Shown one piece after another: positions 43,911-52,664 of a stretch of 64,000 bases of DNA (within the stretch, counting starts at the first letter, position 1; the number at the start of each line of letters is the position of its first letter). The stretch lies in NCBI GenBank assembly GCA_006212045.1, contig PZPK01000026.1, positions 1 through 64,000 on the forward strand, given 5' to 3'. The stretch comes from Oleiphilus sp. (lineage in GTDB: Bacteria > Pseudomonadota > Gammaproteobacteria > Pseudomonadales > Oleiphilaceae). Below the pieces are notes generated by a model. It was not told the DNA's origin. It made no database searches and saw nothing but the letters and a program-made list of their open reading frames with translations. Made by a program: the position numbers and the translations under genes.

Positions 43911-45629
43911 ATGACCGCACTTAAACTTCAGATCGCATCCTTTTGCGATGCCGGTATCAAACCTGTCAATGAGGATTCTGTCGCCTATTATCAGCCGGCA
44001 GAATCCTACCCTCTGCGTACCAAAGGCGTTGCACTTTGTGTCAGTGACGGGGTTTCCACGGCTGAAGCCGGAAAAGAAGCCAGTGAAACGGCGGTCAATC
44101 ATTTCATTGAAGAGTATTACCGGACGCCTGATACCTGGACGGTTTCGCACTGCGGCGAAAAAATTCTCTCTACCCTGAATCTTAATCTGTTCCGGAAGAG
44201 CAATGCGTTTTCGGATAACAAAGGCTTTCTCTGTACCTTTAGCGCAATGATCGTGAAAGGGAGTACAGGTCACTATTTCCATGTCGGTGACAGCCGTATC
44301 TACCTGTTTCGTGCCGGGAAGCTAATACAACTCAGCCAGGATCATACTGCACGAATCTCCGACAATGCTGCGGTACTGTCCCGTGCAGTGGGGATGGACA
44401 ATCGTTTGCACATTGATTACGGCCGTATCGACCTTCAACGTGGTGATCGTTTGCTGCTGAGTTCGGATGGCGTGCACGATTTTATCGAACAGTCGCAGCT
44501 TGAAGACCTCTTGCGTCCGGAATCTGACGTAAGAAGCACCGTATCAAATCTAAAGGCCCTGGCCCTGGCGCAGGGGAGCAATGACAATCTGAGCGCAGTC
44601 CTGGCAGAGGTGGAATCGCTATATCTGCAGGATGAAGAAGAGCATAGTGCGGCATTGACACGTCTGCCCTTTCCTCCGGATTTGCAGCCGGGCATGGTGC
44701 TGGACGGTTATCAGGTGTTGCGCGAGCTATTCGCCTCATCTCGCAGCCAGCTGTATCTGGTCAAGGATACTGATTCGGGCCTCGAATGCGTGATGAAGAC
44801 GCCTTCAATGAATTTTGACGAGGATTTGGCCTACATTGACCGCTTTGTTCAGGAAGAGTGGATCGGCATGCGTATTCAGTCGCCTCATGTGGTGCGATTG
44901 ATCAAACAGCCACGCCAGCGCACCGCACTTTACTATCTGATGGAGCTGGTTGAAGGCGAGCCACTGGACGTCTGGATGCCGAAACATCTGCCGCCCAGCC
45001 CAAAACAGGCATTTCGCATTATTCGGGACGTTGCCGAGGGACTGAGGGCATTTCATCGCTACGAAACGGTACATCAGGATCTCAAACCCGGGAACATTAT
45101 GGTGTGCCCGGACGGTAGTGCAGTCATCGTGGATTTTGGTTCGGTTTATGTGGCGGGGCTGGCTGAACTCGAGCAGTCCCGGGAGGAAGTGAGCGCGCTT
45201 GGCACGGCCGGCTATGCCGATCCAAGCTATCTGCTCGGTCGTCAGCCCGGGTTTGCCGGCGATGTTTATTCTCTGGCGACCATTTGTTATGAAGTCTTTA
45301 CCGGGCATCTCCCTTATGGGCAGGTGATTAATGACTGTCATCGGCAACAGGAATTTGATGGTCTGAGGTATCGCCCAGCTGCCCGTTTCAATCCGCAGAT
45401 TCCGATCTGGTTTGATCGCGCGCTGGAAAAGGGTGTGGAATTTGATCTGCAAGAACGCTTCGGCAGTATTGATGAACTGATGCAGGACCTGAGTCACCCA
45501 AACCCCGAATTTTTACGTGACGAAGCACCCAGCCGTCAACGTGCCAACAGCGAGATGTTCTGGAAACTGATGTCCGGTTTCTGGTTTGTCACACTGTTGA
45601 TCGTAGTCTACCTGTTCAGTCAGGCTTAG
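43911..45629 (+). CDS. Bifunctional PP2C phosphatase/Ser-Thr protein kinase, membrane anchored
   Basis: A 572-aa fusion. Residues 1-240 form a PP2C phosphatase (NEDSVAYY, LCVSDGVS, HVGDSRIYLFRAG, LSSDGVHDF, NDNLSAV). Residues 265-535 form a protein kinase (LYLVKDTDSGLECVMKTPS with the ATP-binding Lys; catalytic loop VHQDLKPGNIMV at about 386; DFGS at about 408). The glycine-rich loop is poor (ELFASSRSQLY). A C-terminal transmembrane helix (FWFVTLLIVVYLF) anchors it with both domains cytoplasmic. In pseudomonads such a fusion follows nasA in assimilatory nitrate clusters. Here it follows an FNR-box transporter instead. Its protein substrate is unknown. Confidence 0.88.
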   Translation: MTALKLQIASFCDAGIKPVNEDSVAYYQPAESYPLRTKGVALCVSDGVSTAEAGKEASETAVNHFIEEYYRTPDTWTVSHCGEKILSTLNLNLFRKSNAFSDNKGFLCTFSAMIVKGSTGHYFHVGDSRIYLFRAGKLIQLSQDHTARISDNAAVLSRAVGMDNRLHIDYGRIDLQRGDRLLLSSDGVHDFIEQSQLEDLLRPESDVRSTVSNLKALALAQGSNDNLSAVLAEVESLYLQDEEEHSAALTRLPFPPDLQPGMVLDGYQVLRELFASSRSQLYLVKDTDSGLECVMKTPSMNFDEDLAYIDRFVQEEWIGMRIQSPHVVRLIKQPRQRTALYYLMELVEGEPLDVWMPKHLPPSPKQAFRIIRDVAEGLRAFHRYETVHQDLKPGNIMVCPDGSAVIVDFGSVYVAGLAELEQSREEVSALGTAGYADPSYLLGRQPGFAGDVYSLATICYEVFTGHLPYGQVINDCHRQQEFDGLRYRPAARFNPQIPIWFDRALEKGVEFDLQERFGSIDELMQDLSHPNPEFLRDEAPSRQRANSEMFWKLMSGFWFVTLLIVVYLFSQA

Positions 45630-45797
45630 CCTGCTCGCTTGCCCCCGAACTCCCTGGATTCAAGGTGTGCCTGGCATTGGCAAAAAACAAACCGGCCTGA
45701 AGAGCGGGGACTCAATCTCGAGAATAAAACTAATCGCGGTGCCCGGCCATTTCTTGACTACACTTTTAAGACAGGGCTGAAGGATCAAAAAACGCGT

Positions 45798-48626
45798 ATG
45801 AATTGGATATTGCATGCAGTCATCGGGCTGCTTGGCTATTTTGTCATGGGCCGCTTTGGCCTGATGCTCGCGATTCCGCCCGGTTTTGCCTCATCGGTGT
45901 GGCCTGCTGCAGGCTTTGCATTGGCCGCGGTGATGCTGCTGAATCGTTCGGCTGCATCGATTGGTATTGCCCTGGGCTCTTTTTTACTCAATCTGTCTGT
46001 TGCGGTACCCGGAATCGCGTCACTGACGCTTGACAGTCTTTATGTTCCCGCGAGTATTGCGCTTGGTACTTACATTCAGGTGCAGTTCCTGTTGCTTCTG
46101 TATCGGATGACCATTGGTACCAAACTATTACCGGATCGTATCAAAGACGTTATTTTTCTGATGCTGCTGGTTGCCCCGCTGGGATGCCTGTTCAGCGCCA
46201 CCTTTGGTGCCGGTACTCTTTATCTGTTTCAGGTGATTCCAGAGCAAGCCCTGCTCTTCACCTGGTTTACCTGGTGGACCGGTGACACCATCGGGGTGTT
46301 GTTGTTTGCGCCCATGTTACTCGCCGCATGCTCCCCCAGAGCTACTTTGTCCATCGTCCGGAAAGCGCAAGTGGTTCTTCCGGTACTGGTGGTGTTTTCC
46401 CTGATTCTGGTGTTCTTTTTCACTTCCATCCAAAGCCGGAATGCACTGAACAAGCAGGAATCCGAGCGCGTTGCTGACTATTTTTTCAATGCGATTGATA
46501 AGCGCTTTGACCTGGCTTTGTCCAAACTACAGTCCTTTGAGGCTTTTGTGATGTCCAGTGCTCCGGTGACAGAGCATGAGTTTCAGCAGTTTGCTTCCAA
46601 GGTGTTGCATGGCGACCTTTCGGTGAAGGCTGTGGGCTGGACCGAGATGGTAACGCGTTCCGAGCGTGAACGTGTGCAGGCCGGTATGAAAACAATTAGC
46701 GGACAGCCCTTTGGCTTCACCGAGATCAATCTCCGCGGCGAGCTGGTGTCAGCCGAGCAACGGGAAGTCCATTATCCGGTGCTTTATATTCACCCTTTGC
46801 AAGGTAACGAGAGAGCGTATGGCCTGGATCTGGGCTACAACCCTTCACGCGTTTCCGCTTTGAAAAAGGCACGTCAAAGTGGTCGCGCGGTTGCCACGGA
46901 GCCCATCCTTCTGGTTCAGGAAACCGATGAGCAGTTTGCATTCGTGCTCTATATTCCGGTGAGTCGCCCGGATCCATCCCGACAGTCAAAGGAGTTTCTG
47001 GGGTTTGTCAGCGGGGTATTTCGTGTCCAGTCCATGTTGGATGACCTGATCGATCAGGCGCAAGCTCAGGGCCTGGACATTTCAATTCGGGATCTGTCCC
47101 TGCAATCCGGCGAGGGTTGGTTGTTGGAGTCATCGCTGAATCTTGATGACAGTGCGCGCCGATTCAACAGCATCATTACCGTGGGTACGCGCAGTTATGA
47201 AGTGGCGCTAAAGTGGTTAGACCGTAATGTCGCCAGCAAAGACTGGAACAGCTGGTGGGTGATGACCGCCGGGGTGATGTTCGCTATTCTGCTGCAATCA
47301 CTGATTCTTATTATTACAGGGAATGTTGCAGCGGTCGAACGGCTGGTTTCGGAAAAAACCCGGAAGCTTGAGGAAGCCTTGTTGGAGGCGGATCGCGCCA
47401 ATGTCGCAAAGAGCAATTTTCTGTCCAATATCAGTCATGAGTTGCGAACGCCATTAAACGCGATCATCAATCTGATACGGATGTCGGCCGATGCAAAACC
47501 GGGCCAGCCGGTCGAGAGCTATTTGTTTAAAGCCAATCTCGCGTCCGAGACTCTGATGTCGCTGATCAATCATACCCTGGACTTTAACAAGATAGAGTCA
47601 GGCAAGATTGAACTTGAGTCTACCAGCTTCGACCTGCTCAAAATGATTGAGAAGCTCTACGTGCTGTTTTCCATGATGGCAGAAGAGAAAGGGCTCACAT
47701 TGGAGATGGATTTTCCTGAGCATCTTCCGCAGCAGCTTGTGGGTGACCCACTTCGCCTGGAACAGATACTGACCAATATTTGCTCCAATGCGATCAAGTT
47801 TACCGAGCAGGGTAAGGTCACGATGGCAATCGAACTTGAAGAGCGAACTGCAACGAAACTTAACCTGCTGTTCGAGATAACGGATACCGGAATCGGTATT
47901 GCCCGGGAACATCAGGATAAGCTGTTCCAGCCCTTTCATCAGGCGGACGGTACCACGACACGCCGTTTCGGCGGGTCGGGCCTGGGTTTGTCAATCAGCA
48001 AGCGTCTGGTGGAATTGATGGATGGCTCAATTGCGTTGCAGAGCCAGGATGGACAGGGCAGCACTTTTACGGTGAGTTTGCCTTTTGAACTGCCTGCCGA
48101 TGTGCGGTTTGTTGATCGGGAAAGCATTCTCCAGCGGTTAAAGGATGGCGATTACGAAGGGGAACTGATGGGGCAGGATCATCTTCCTTCCCTGTCTTTG
48201 GAGGCCGAAGCCCCTGCGACTTCTGAGCAGGACGCGGGTTCGAAAGTGTTGGCTGGCCGGCATGCTCTGGTCGTTGAAGATGTCGAAATGAACCAGTTTA
48301 TTGCACAGCACATGCTTGAAAATGCCGGGGCAAAAGTGACTATCGCAGGCAATGGTGAAATCGCTCTGGAGTGCATCGATAAAGATAGTTCAATAGACGT
48401 CGTGCTGATGGATATCCAGATGCCGGTCATGGATGGCTATCAGGCAACCCAGGAACTACGAAGTCGGTTTAGCCCCCAGGAGCTGCCGATTATTGCGATG
48501 ACGGCCAATGCCATGCAGCATGATATTGATCGTTGCATGGAAGTCGGCATGAATGGTCATTTGGGTAAGCCGGTGGATGAAACCGCCATGGTTGCGATGA
48601 TAGTAGAGCATCTGCCTGAGCCGTGA
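45798..48626 (+). CDS. MASE1-CHASE hybrid histidine kinase
   Basis: From the ATG at 45798 this is a 942-aa hybrid kinase. The membrane MASE1 domain (about 1-220, SVWPAAGFALAAVMLLNRS and GASTFGAGTLYLF-type helices) leads into a CHASE ligand-binding domain (about 225-460, SERVADYFFNAID and VKAVGWTEMV), a HisKA domain (SNFLSNISHELRTPLNAI, His about 547), a HATPase domain (NICSNAIKF, DTGIGIA, GGSGLGLSISKRLVELM) and a receiver (Asp about 871 in VVLMDIQMP; Lys in GHLGKPVDE). No HPt domain is present, so a separate phosphotransfer partner or NarL is needed. The frame opens at 45639 but the first 53 residues lack MASE1 similarity. Confidence 0.85.
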   Translation: MNWILHAVIGLLGYFVMGRFGLMLAIPPGFASSVWPAAGFALAAVMLLNRSAASIGIALGSFLLNLSVAVPGIASLTLDSLYVPASIALGTYIQVQFLLLLYRMTIGTKLLPDRIKDVIFLMLLVAPLGCLFSATFGAGTLYLFQVIPEQALLFTWFTWWTGDTIGVLLFAPMLLAACSPRATLSIVRKAQVVLPVLVVFSLILVFFFTSIQSRNALNKQESERVADYFFNAIDKRFDLALSKLQSFEAFVMSSAPVTEHEFQQFASKVLHGDLSVKAVGWTEMVTRSERERVQAGMKTISGQPFGFTEINLRGELVSAEQREVHYPVLYIHPLQGNERAYGLDLGYNPSRVSALKKARQSGRAVATEPILLVQETDEQFAFVLYIPVSRPDPSRQSKEFLGFVSGVFRVQSMLDDLIDQAQAQGLDISIRDLSLQSGEGWLLESSLNLDDSARRFNSIITVGTRSYEVALKWLDRNVASKDWNSWWVMTAGVMFAILLQSLILIITGNVAAVERLVSEKTRKLEEALLEADRANVAKSNFLSNISHELRTPLNAIINLIRMSADAKPGQPVESYLFKANLASETLMSLINHTLDFNKIESGKIELESTSFDLLKMIEKLYVLFSMMAEEKGLTLEMDFPEHLPQQLVGDPLRLEQILTNICSNAIKFTEQGKVTMAIELEERTATKLNLLFEITDTGIGIAREHQDKLFQPFHQADGTTTRRFGGSGLGLSISKRLVELMDGSIALQSQDGQGSTFTVSLPFELPADVRFVDRESILQRLKDGDYEGELMGQDHLPSLSLEAEAPATSEQDAGSKVLAGRHALVVEDVEMNQFIAQHMLENAGAKVTIAGNGEIALECIDKDSSIDVVLMDIQMPVMDGYQATQELRSRFSPQELPIIAMTANAMQHDIDRCMEVGMNGHLGKPVDETAMVAMIVEHLPEP

Positions 48627-49268
48627 TCATTTACCCTGATTGATCATCCAGACCGCCGCTTCCACCCGCGATTTCAGGTTTAGCTTTTTGAGAATGTGCT
48701 TTACATGCACCTTGACTGTGCCGTCCGAGATATCGAGTTCTCGCGCAATCAATTTATTGGACAGACCTTTGGCAAGATGCTTTAAAATTTCATGTTCTCT
48801 ACTGGTCAGTTTTGCCAGTTGCTGAGCGCGGCTATTGTCGCCCTTGCGCAAAGCGCCTACCAGAACGTGGGTCAGCTTCTCGCTGATGACCAGTTTGCCC
48901 TGCGCGGCTTCCTTAAGTCGTTCCAGAATCTGTTCCGGGTCCATATCTTTCAGTAAATAGCCATCGGCCCCGTAGGTCATGGCACGCACGACATCCTCGT
49001 CGTTATCCGACACTGTCAGCATGATGATGCGCGAGGTCACGTTGGCAGCGCGCATGGCATGCAGTGTATCCAGACCATCCATGCCCTGCATGTTCAGATC
49101 CAGGACAATCAGGTCCGGTTCTGATTCCTGGGCCATCGCCAGTGCGGTCTTGCCGTCACTGGCTTCTCCAATCACTTCAAGCTCGTCTTCAAGCTCAATC
49201 AGCTGGGCGAGCCCTTTTCTCAATAATGGGTGGTCGTCGACGAGTAATATGCTGGCAGCTTCGCTCAT
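48627..49268 (-). CDS. narL: Nitrate/nitrite response regulator NarL
   Basis: A 213-aa regulator with a receiver (LLVDDHPLLRKGL; Asp57 in LIVLDLNMQGMDG; T and K in IIMLTVSD and YLLKDMDPE) and a C-terminal helix-turn-helix (LTSREHEILKHLAKGLSNKLIARELDISDGTVKVHVKHILKKLNLKSRVEAAVW). It is very close to NarL in the recognition helix and linker. Its kinase narX lies 6 kb away on the right. It converges on the hybrid kinase, and its start faces narK2 across a 360-base regulatory gap with NarL and Anr-like sites. Confidence 0.92.
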   Translation of the reverse strand: MSEAASILLVDDHPLLRKGLAQLIELEDELEVIGEASDGKTALAMAQESEPDLIVLDLNMQGMDGLDTLHAMRAANVTSRIIMLTVSDNDEDVVRAMTYGADGYLLKDMDPEQILERLKEAAQGKLVISEKLTHVLVGALRKGDNSRAQQLAKLTSREHEILKHLAKGLSNKLIARELDISDGTVKVHVKHILKKLNLKSRVEAAVWMINQGK

Positions 49269-49628
49269 TTTCAGTTGTTTGCCTCAGGTTTTGGTGTGGT
49301 AGAGCAGGGAGCTTACTTTTCTATATTTTTCGCTCAACAGCAAGAGGCGGCGCTGAAAGAATTGACCCAAGTCATGCCGGATTGAGATAGGAAATACCCC
49401 TTATCACGCCCAAAGCGGGGCTTTTATACCCCCAAAAGGGTAGCGCTTGAAAGGAGCGGACTGTTGCCCGAAAGGCGGCACTTAAGGTGTTCAGGTCCGG
49501 ATTGCTGATATTGGTGGTAGACGCTGGCATCCCAGATCTCCCGGAAGCTCTACCCCTTCGTGTAAATTGCTGCTTCCCGGTGCAATTCGCATAGTGAGCC
49601 TGTATATCACGATAGGGGAGAAGACCTT
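49269..49628. promoter_or_regulatory. narL-narK2 divergent regulatory region
   Basis: A 360-base gap with several candidate sites. An Anr/Dnr-like element TTGAC-ccaa-GTCAT is at 49362-49375. NarL heptamer TACCCCT occurs at 49395-49401 and again at 49551-49557. A 16-base 7-2-7 inverted repeat TACCCCC-aa-AAGGGTA is at 49427-49442. The arrangement matches nitrate-controlled narK promoters. No good -10 box was found at 41.5 bases from the Anr-like element. Confidence 0.65.
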
Positions 49629-51287
49629 ATGACAGCGAAAACCGAAGTCCTGAAACCGGGAAAGCCCGACTCAGGCGCGGATATCCATGAATGGGATCCG
49701 GAAGATGAAAAATTCTGGGAAGCCAAAGGCAAGTCCATCGCCAGCCGCAATCTCTGGATCTCCATTCCCAGTTTGTTATGCGGATTTGCCGTCTGGCTTT
49801 ATTGGGGAATCATTACGGTACAGATGCTTAACCTGGGTTTCCCGTTTGCCAAATCCGAGTTGTTTACCCTCATGGCGATTGCCGGGCTCACCGGCGCGAC
49901 CCTGCGTATTCCCAGCAGTTTCTTTATCCGGATTGCAGGGGGCAGGAATACGGTCTTTTTTACGACGGCCTTGCTGATGCTTCCTGCTCTAGGGGCCGGG
50001 ATTGCCCTGGCTGACAAGAATACGCCGCTATGGGTGTTCCAGCTGTTGGCCTTGCTGTCCGGATTCGGTGGAGGGAATTTCGCCTCTTCAATGTCCAACA
50101 TCAGCTTCTTCTTTCCCAAAAAACAACAGGGGCTGGCACTTGGTCTGAATGCCGGACTGGGAAATTTCGGTGTAACTACGATGCAGATTCTGGTGCCGCT
50201 AGTTATGACATTTGGCCTGTTCGGTGCGCTGGGCGGTGAGTCGATGATTCTGCAGAACACGTCGGGCACGCTGATCGGAAAGATTCCGGCGGGTTCGGAA
50301 ACCTACATTCAGAACGCGGGTTTTGTCTGGCTGATCTTCCTGATTCCTCTCGCGTTTTTGGGCTGGTTTGGAATGAATAACATCCGTACCCAGGACGTAT
50401 CGCCAAATATTCCCGGTCCGGTCGGAAGTTTTGCCATCATCAGTTTCATGCTGTTGATCGGTTTTGTGACCGCGATCTTCGGGCTGTGGCTGTTGTTGCC
50501 GGAATCCGCCAATGGCTCGGGTTTTGGGGTGCCTAAAGAACTTGTGTTGCTGATTGTCATTGCGTCCACTGTGTTTTTGCTCAAGCAGATTCCGGGGCAA
50601 ACCAAAGGCATACTTCAGCGTCAGTATCAGATCTTTAACAACAAGCACACCTGGGTGATGAGTGTGATTTACACCATGACTTTCGGGTCCTTCATTGGCT
50701 TTGCAGCGTCATTTCCGTTGGCGATCAAAGTGATCTTCGGTTTTCAGCATGTGATGGTTGATGGTGTCATGACGCATGATACAGGCAACCCGAACGGTCC
50801 CAGCGCGCTGATGTATGCGTGGATGGGGCCATTCATTGGAGCCCTGATACGACCGGTAGGCGGCTGGATTTCTGACAAGGTCGGAGGGGCCTTGGTGACT
50901 CAGGTGTGTTCTGTGATCATGGTTGCAAGCGCACTGGGCGTGGCTTACTACATGAAAGCCGCTTATGCCTCGGCAACACCGGAAGAGTTCTTTGTACCTT
51001 TCTTTGTACTGTTTCTTGTTTTGTTTGCTGCAACAGGGATTGGCAACGGTTCAACCTTCAGAACGATCGCCATGGTATTCCCCAAAGAGCAGGCAGGACC
51101 TGTATTGGGATGGACTTCCGCGGTCGCCGCTTATGGCGCCTTCTATATCCCGAAAGTACTGGGTGAGCAGATCAAGGCAACCACACCGGAAGTAGCGCTG
51201 ATTGGTTTCGCGGTATTCTACGGCGTTTGTATTCTGATTAACTGGTGGTTTTACCTGCGCAAGAACGGCGAGTTTTACAATCCATAG
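49629..51287 (+). CDS. narK: NarK/NarU-type nitrate/nitrite antiporter NarK2
   Basis: A 552-aa MFS protein with a 40-residue cytoplasmic N-terminus followed by 12 transmembrane helices, like NarK of E. coli and NarK2 of pseudomonads. NNP signatures are GATLRIPSSFFIRIAGGRN (Arg), GLNAGLGNFGVTTMQILVPLVM and IGALIRPVGGWISDKVGG, with the final TRP-like NWWFYLRKNGEFYNP. It exchanges nitrate and nitrite across the inner membrane for nitrate reductase. A good Shine-Dalgarno AGGGGAGAAG lies before the ATG. Two terminators follow. Confidence 0.93.
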   Translation: MTAKTEVLKPGKPDSGADIHEWDPEDEKFWEAKGKSIASRNLWISIPSLLCGFAVWLYWGIITVQMLNLGFPFAKSELFTLMAIAGLTGATLRIPSSFFIRIAGGRNTVFFTTALLMLPALGAGIALADKNTPLWVFQLLALLSGFGGGNFASSMSNISFFFPKKQQGLALGLNAGLGNFGVTTMQILVPLVMTFGLFGALGGESMILQNTSGTLIGKIPAGSETYIQNAGFVWLIFLIPLAFLGWFGMNNIRTQDVSPNIPGPVGSFAIISFMLLIGFVTAIFGLWLLLPESANGSGFGVPKELVLLIVIASTVFLLKQIPGQTKGILQRQYQIFNNKHTWVMSVIYTMTFGSFIGFAASFPLAIKVIFGFQHVMVDGVMTHDTGNPNGPSALMYAWMGPFIGALIRPVGGWISDKVGGALVTQVCSVIMVASALGVAYYMKAAYASATPEEFFVPFFVLFLVLFAATGIGNGSTFRTIAMVFPKEQAGPVLGWTSAVAAYGAFYIPKVLGEQIKATTPEVALIGFAVFYGVCILINWWFYLRKNGEFYNP

Positions 51288-51311
51288 CCGATCATTGTTT
51301 TGCTCCCCCAA

Positions 51312-51344
51312 GCGTGATTTTCCTCCACAGAAATCACGCTTTTT
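51312..51344 (+). terminator. Rho-independent terminator 1 after narK2
   Basis: Stem GCGTGATTT (51312-51320) and AAATCACGC (51331-51339) with a ten-base loop and a T run (51340-51344). Confidence 0.8.
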
Positions 51345-51345
51345 C

Positions 51346-51367
51346 AGCCCGCAAATGCGGGCTTTTT
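51346..51367 (+). terminator. Rho-independent terminator 2 after narK2
   Basis: A stronger hairpin AGCCCGC-aaat-GCGGGCT (51346-51363) directly followed by a run of Ts. The tandem pair isolates narK2 from the acyltransferase gene. Confidence 0.88.
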
Positions 51368-51469
51368 TAGGGTTGAATTTGAGACTGAAGTTTCTTTTTT
51401 GTCCGTTGGGGGGCGTACCTGTCCCTTCCTGGCTCTTTCCTGACTCCCTTGATTCCCCGTTGAGGGAGC

Positions 51470-51483
51470 TTGATCCAAGTCAC
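51470..51483 (+). promoter_or_regulatory. Candidate Anr/Dnr box upstream of the acyltransferase
   Basis: TTGAT-ccaa-GTCAC matches the Anr/Dnr pattern at nine of ten half-site positions. It lies about 115 bases upstream of the acyltransferase start, with a possible CTTTAG or GATACT -10 at 51505-51519. Confidence 0.45.
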
Positions 51484-51597
51484 AGTTTAAGGCTTGGACA
51501 AACACTTTAGCGCTGATACTGACCGTTTGTCGTTGTTTACTGTCGCTTGGCTTCGATTGCCTCGCATACTTATTATGGAAAATGACCAGGAACAGCA

Positions 51598-52338
51598 ATG
51601 TTCAGGCGGTGCAATATGATTCAGTTGGTTTTCGAACAGGCTCTGGGCCCGGAATTCAGCGAGGATTTTGATCTGGTAGTGGCGCTAACCGATGCGCAGA
51701 AAGCCCAGATTTATGATCTGCGTTGCCGCTCGGCATATTCAGACAGCCCCAACAGAGGCATTGATCCCTTCGACTCGCTGGCGCACCACCTTTATCTCAG
51801 TCACCGGAAAACCGGACGAGCCATCGCGGCAACACGTCTGATTCCCAAAGCATCCCTTTCAGGCAAAGGGACGTGTCTACCCATTGAACAGCGCCTGCAG
51901 CCTGAGGTTCGGCGCACCGGGCTTTACCTTCCTGCGCATGTCCACCAAGCCTTGGCAGGTGAGGTTCAGGTCAGCGAATTATCCGAAGTGCACCTGTTGC
52001 CCGAAAAAGAGCGTGAGTCCTTGTTCCAACTGGAGGAAGATGTGCTCATCCAGGCGATGACGCTTTCTGCTTATGCGCTGGCAAGACTGTTGTTTCATGA
52101 TGTACTGCTGTGCGAACTGAATCTGGAACGTTTCAAGCTGTTCCGGGCGCGCGGTTTACAGTTTGAATACGCCAGTGCACTGGCTGAAGACGATGCGCAG
52201 AAAGCCGTTTTCTATCTTGAGAGTCATCAGGAAATTCGCGCCTCCAGTCCCTACTACAACTTTTATCAAAGCATGTCGGATCAGATTGCCCCGCAACTGA
52301 ATATGCCAGATTTTTCTGATCTGGCAGCTGATTCGTAA
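51598..52338 (+). CDS. Autoinducer-synthase-like (FeeM/exosortase-type) acyltransferase
   Basis: A 246-aa GNAT-fold protein of the group that includes PEP-CTERM/exosortase-associated acyltransferases, FeeM and LuxI-like synthases. Its features are LTDAQKAQIYDLRCRSAYSD, the segment RGIDPFDSLAHHLYLSHRKT, IAATRLIPKAS and a tail LFRARGLQFEYASA. Such enzymes make N-acyl amino acids or transfer acyl groups from ACP or CoA. No exosortase is nearby. The start may be 51598 or ATG 51616 (MIQLVFEQ). An Anr/Dnr-like box precedes it and narK2 with its terminators lies upstream. Confidence 0.75.
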   Translation: MFRRCNMIQLVFEQALGPEFSEDFDLVVALTDAQKAQIYDLRCRSAYSDSPNRGIDPFDSLAHHLYLSHRKTGRAIAATRLIPKASLSGKGTCLPIEQRLQPEVRRTGLYLPAHVHQALAGEVQVSELSEVHLLPEKERESLFQLEEDVLIQAMTLSAYALARLLFHDVLLCELNLERFKLFRARGLQFEYASALAEDDAQKAVFYLESHQEIRASSPYYNFYQSMSDQIAPQLNMPDFSDLAADS

Positions 52339-52664
52339 TGCCCTTACGTCTTCTTGGGCAACCAATTTCATAGACCGTTACGCGTATTGCCCCCCCCCTT
52401 GTTGTGATGGGATTAATGCTTGAATTCATATCATCCTGCTATAACGACTTCCGGACTTCAGCCGTCCTGGCACGCAAAATCCCGTCACTCAGTGCCCTGC
52501 AGGTGAATACTATGGCTATGCAATTACCCGATGGTTATTGATCATGGTGATGCTCTGGTTTTAAATAGGTCTTCAAGCATATATCCCGAAATGCCTGGAA
52601 CAATAGCAAAATGCACGTTCAGTTAGGCTCCGGGCAAGAACAACAAGAGAGAAGGGAGAAGCTG

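Noticed and set aside
44805-45497. Open frame of 230 codons antisense to the kinase fusion
   Set aside because: It lies entirely opposite conserved kinase motifs.
45639-45797. Earlier start for the MASE1 hybrid kinase
   Set aside because: The extra 53 residues are charged and do not resemble MASE1 proteins, while the ATG at 45798 begins directly at the first transmembrane helix.
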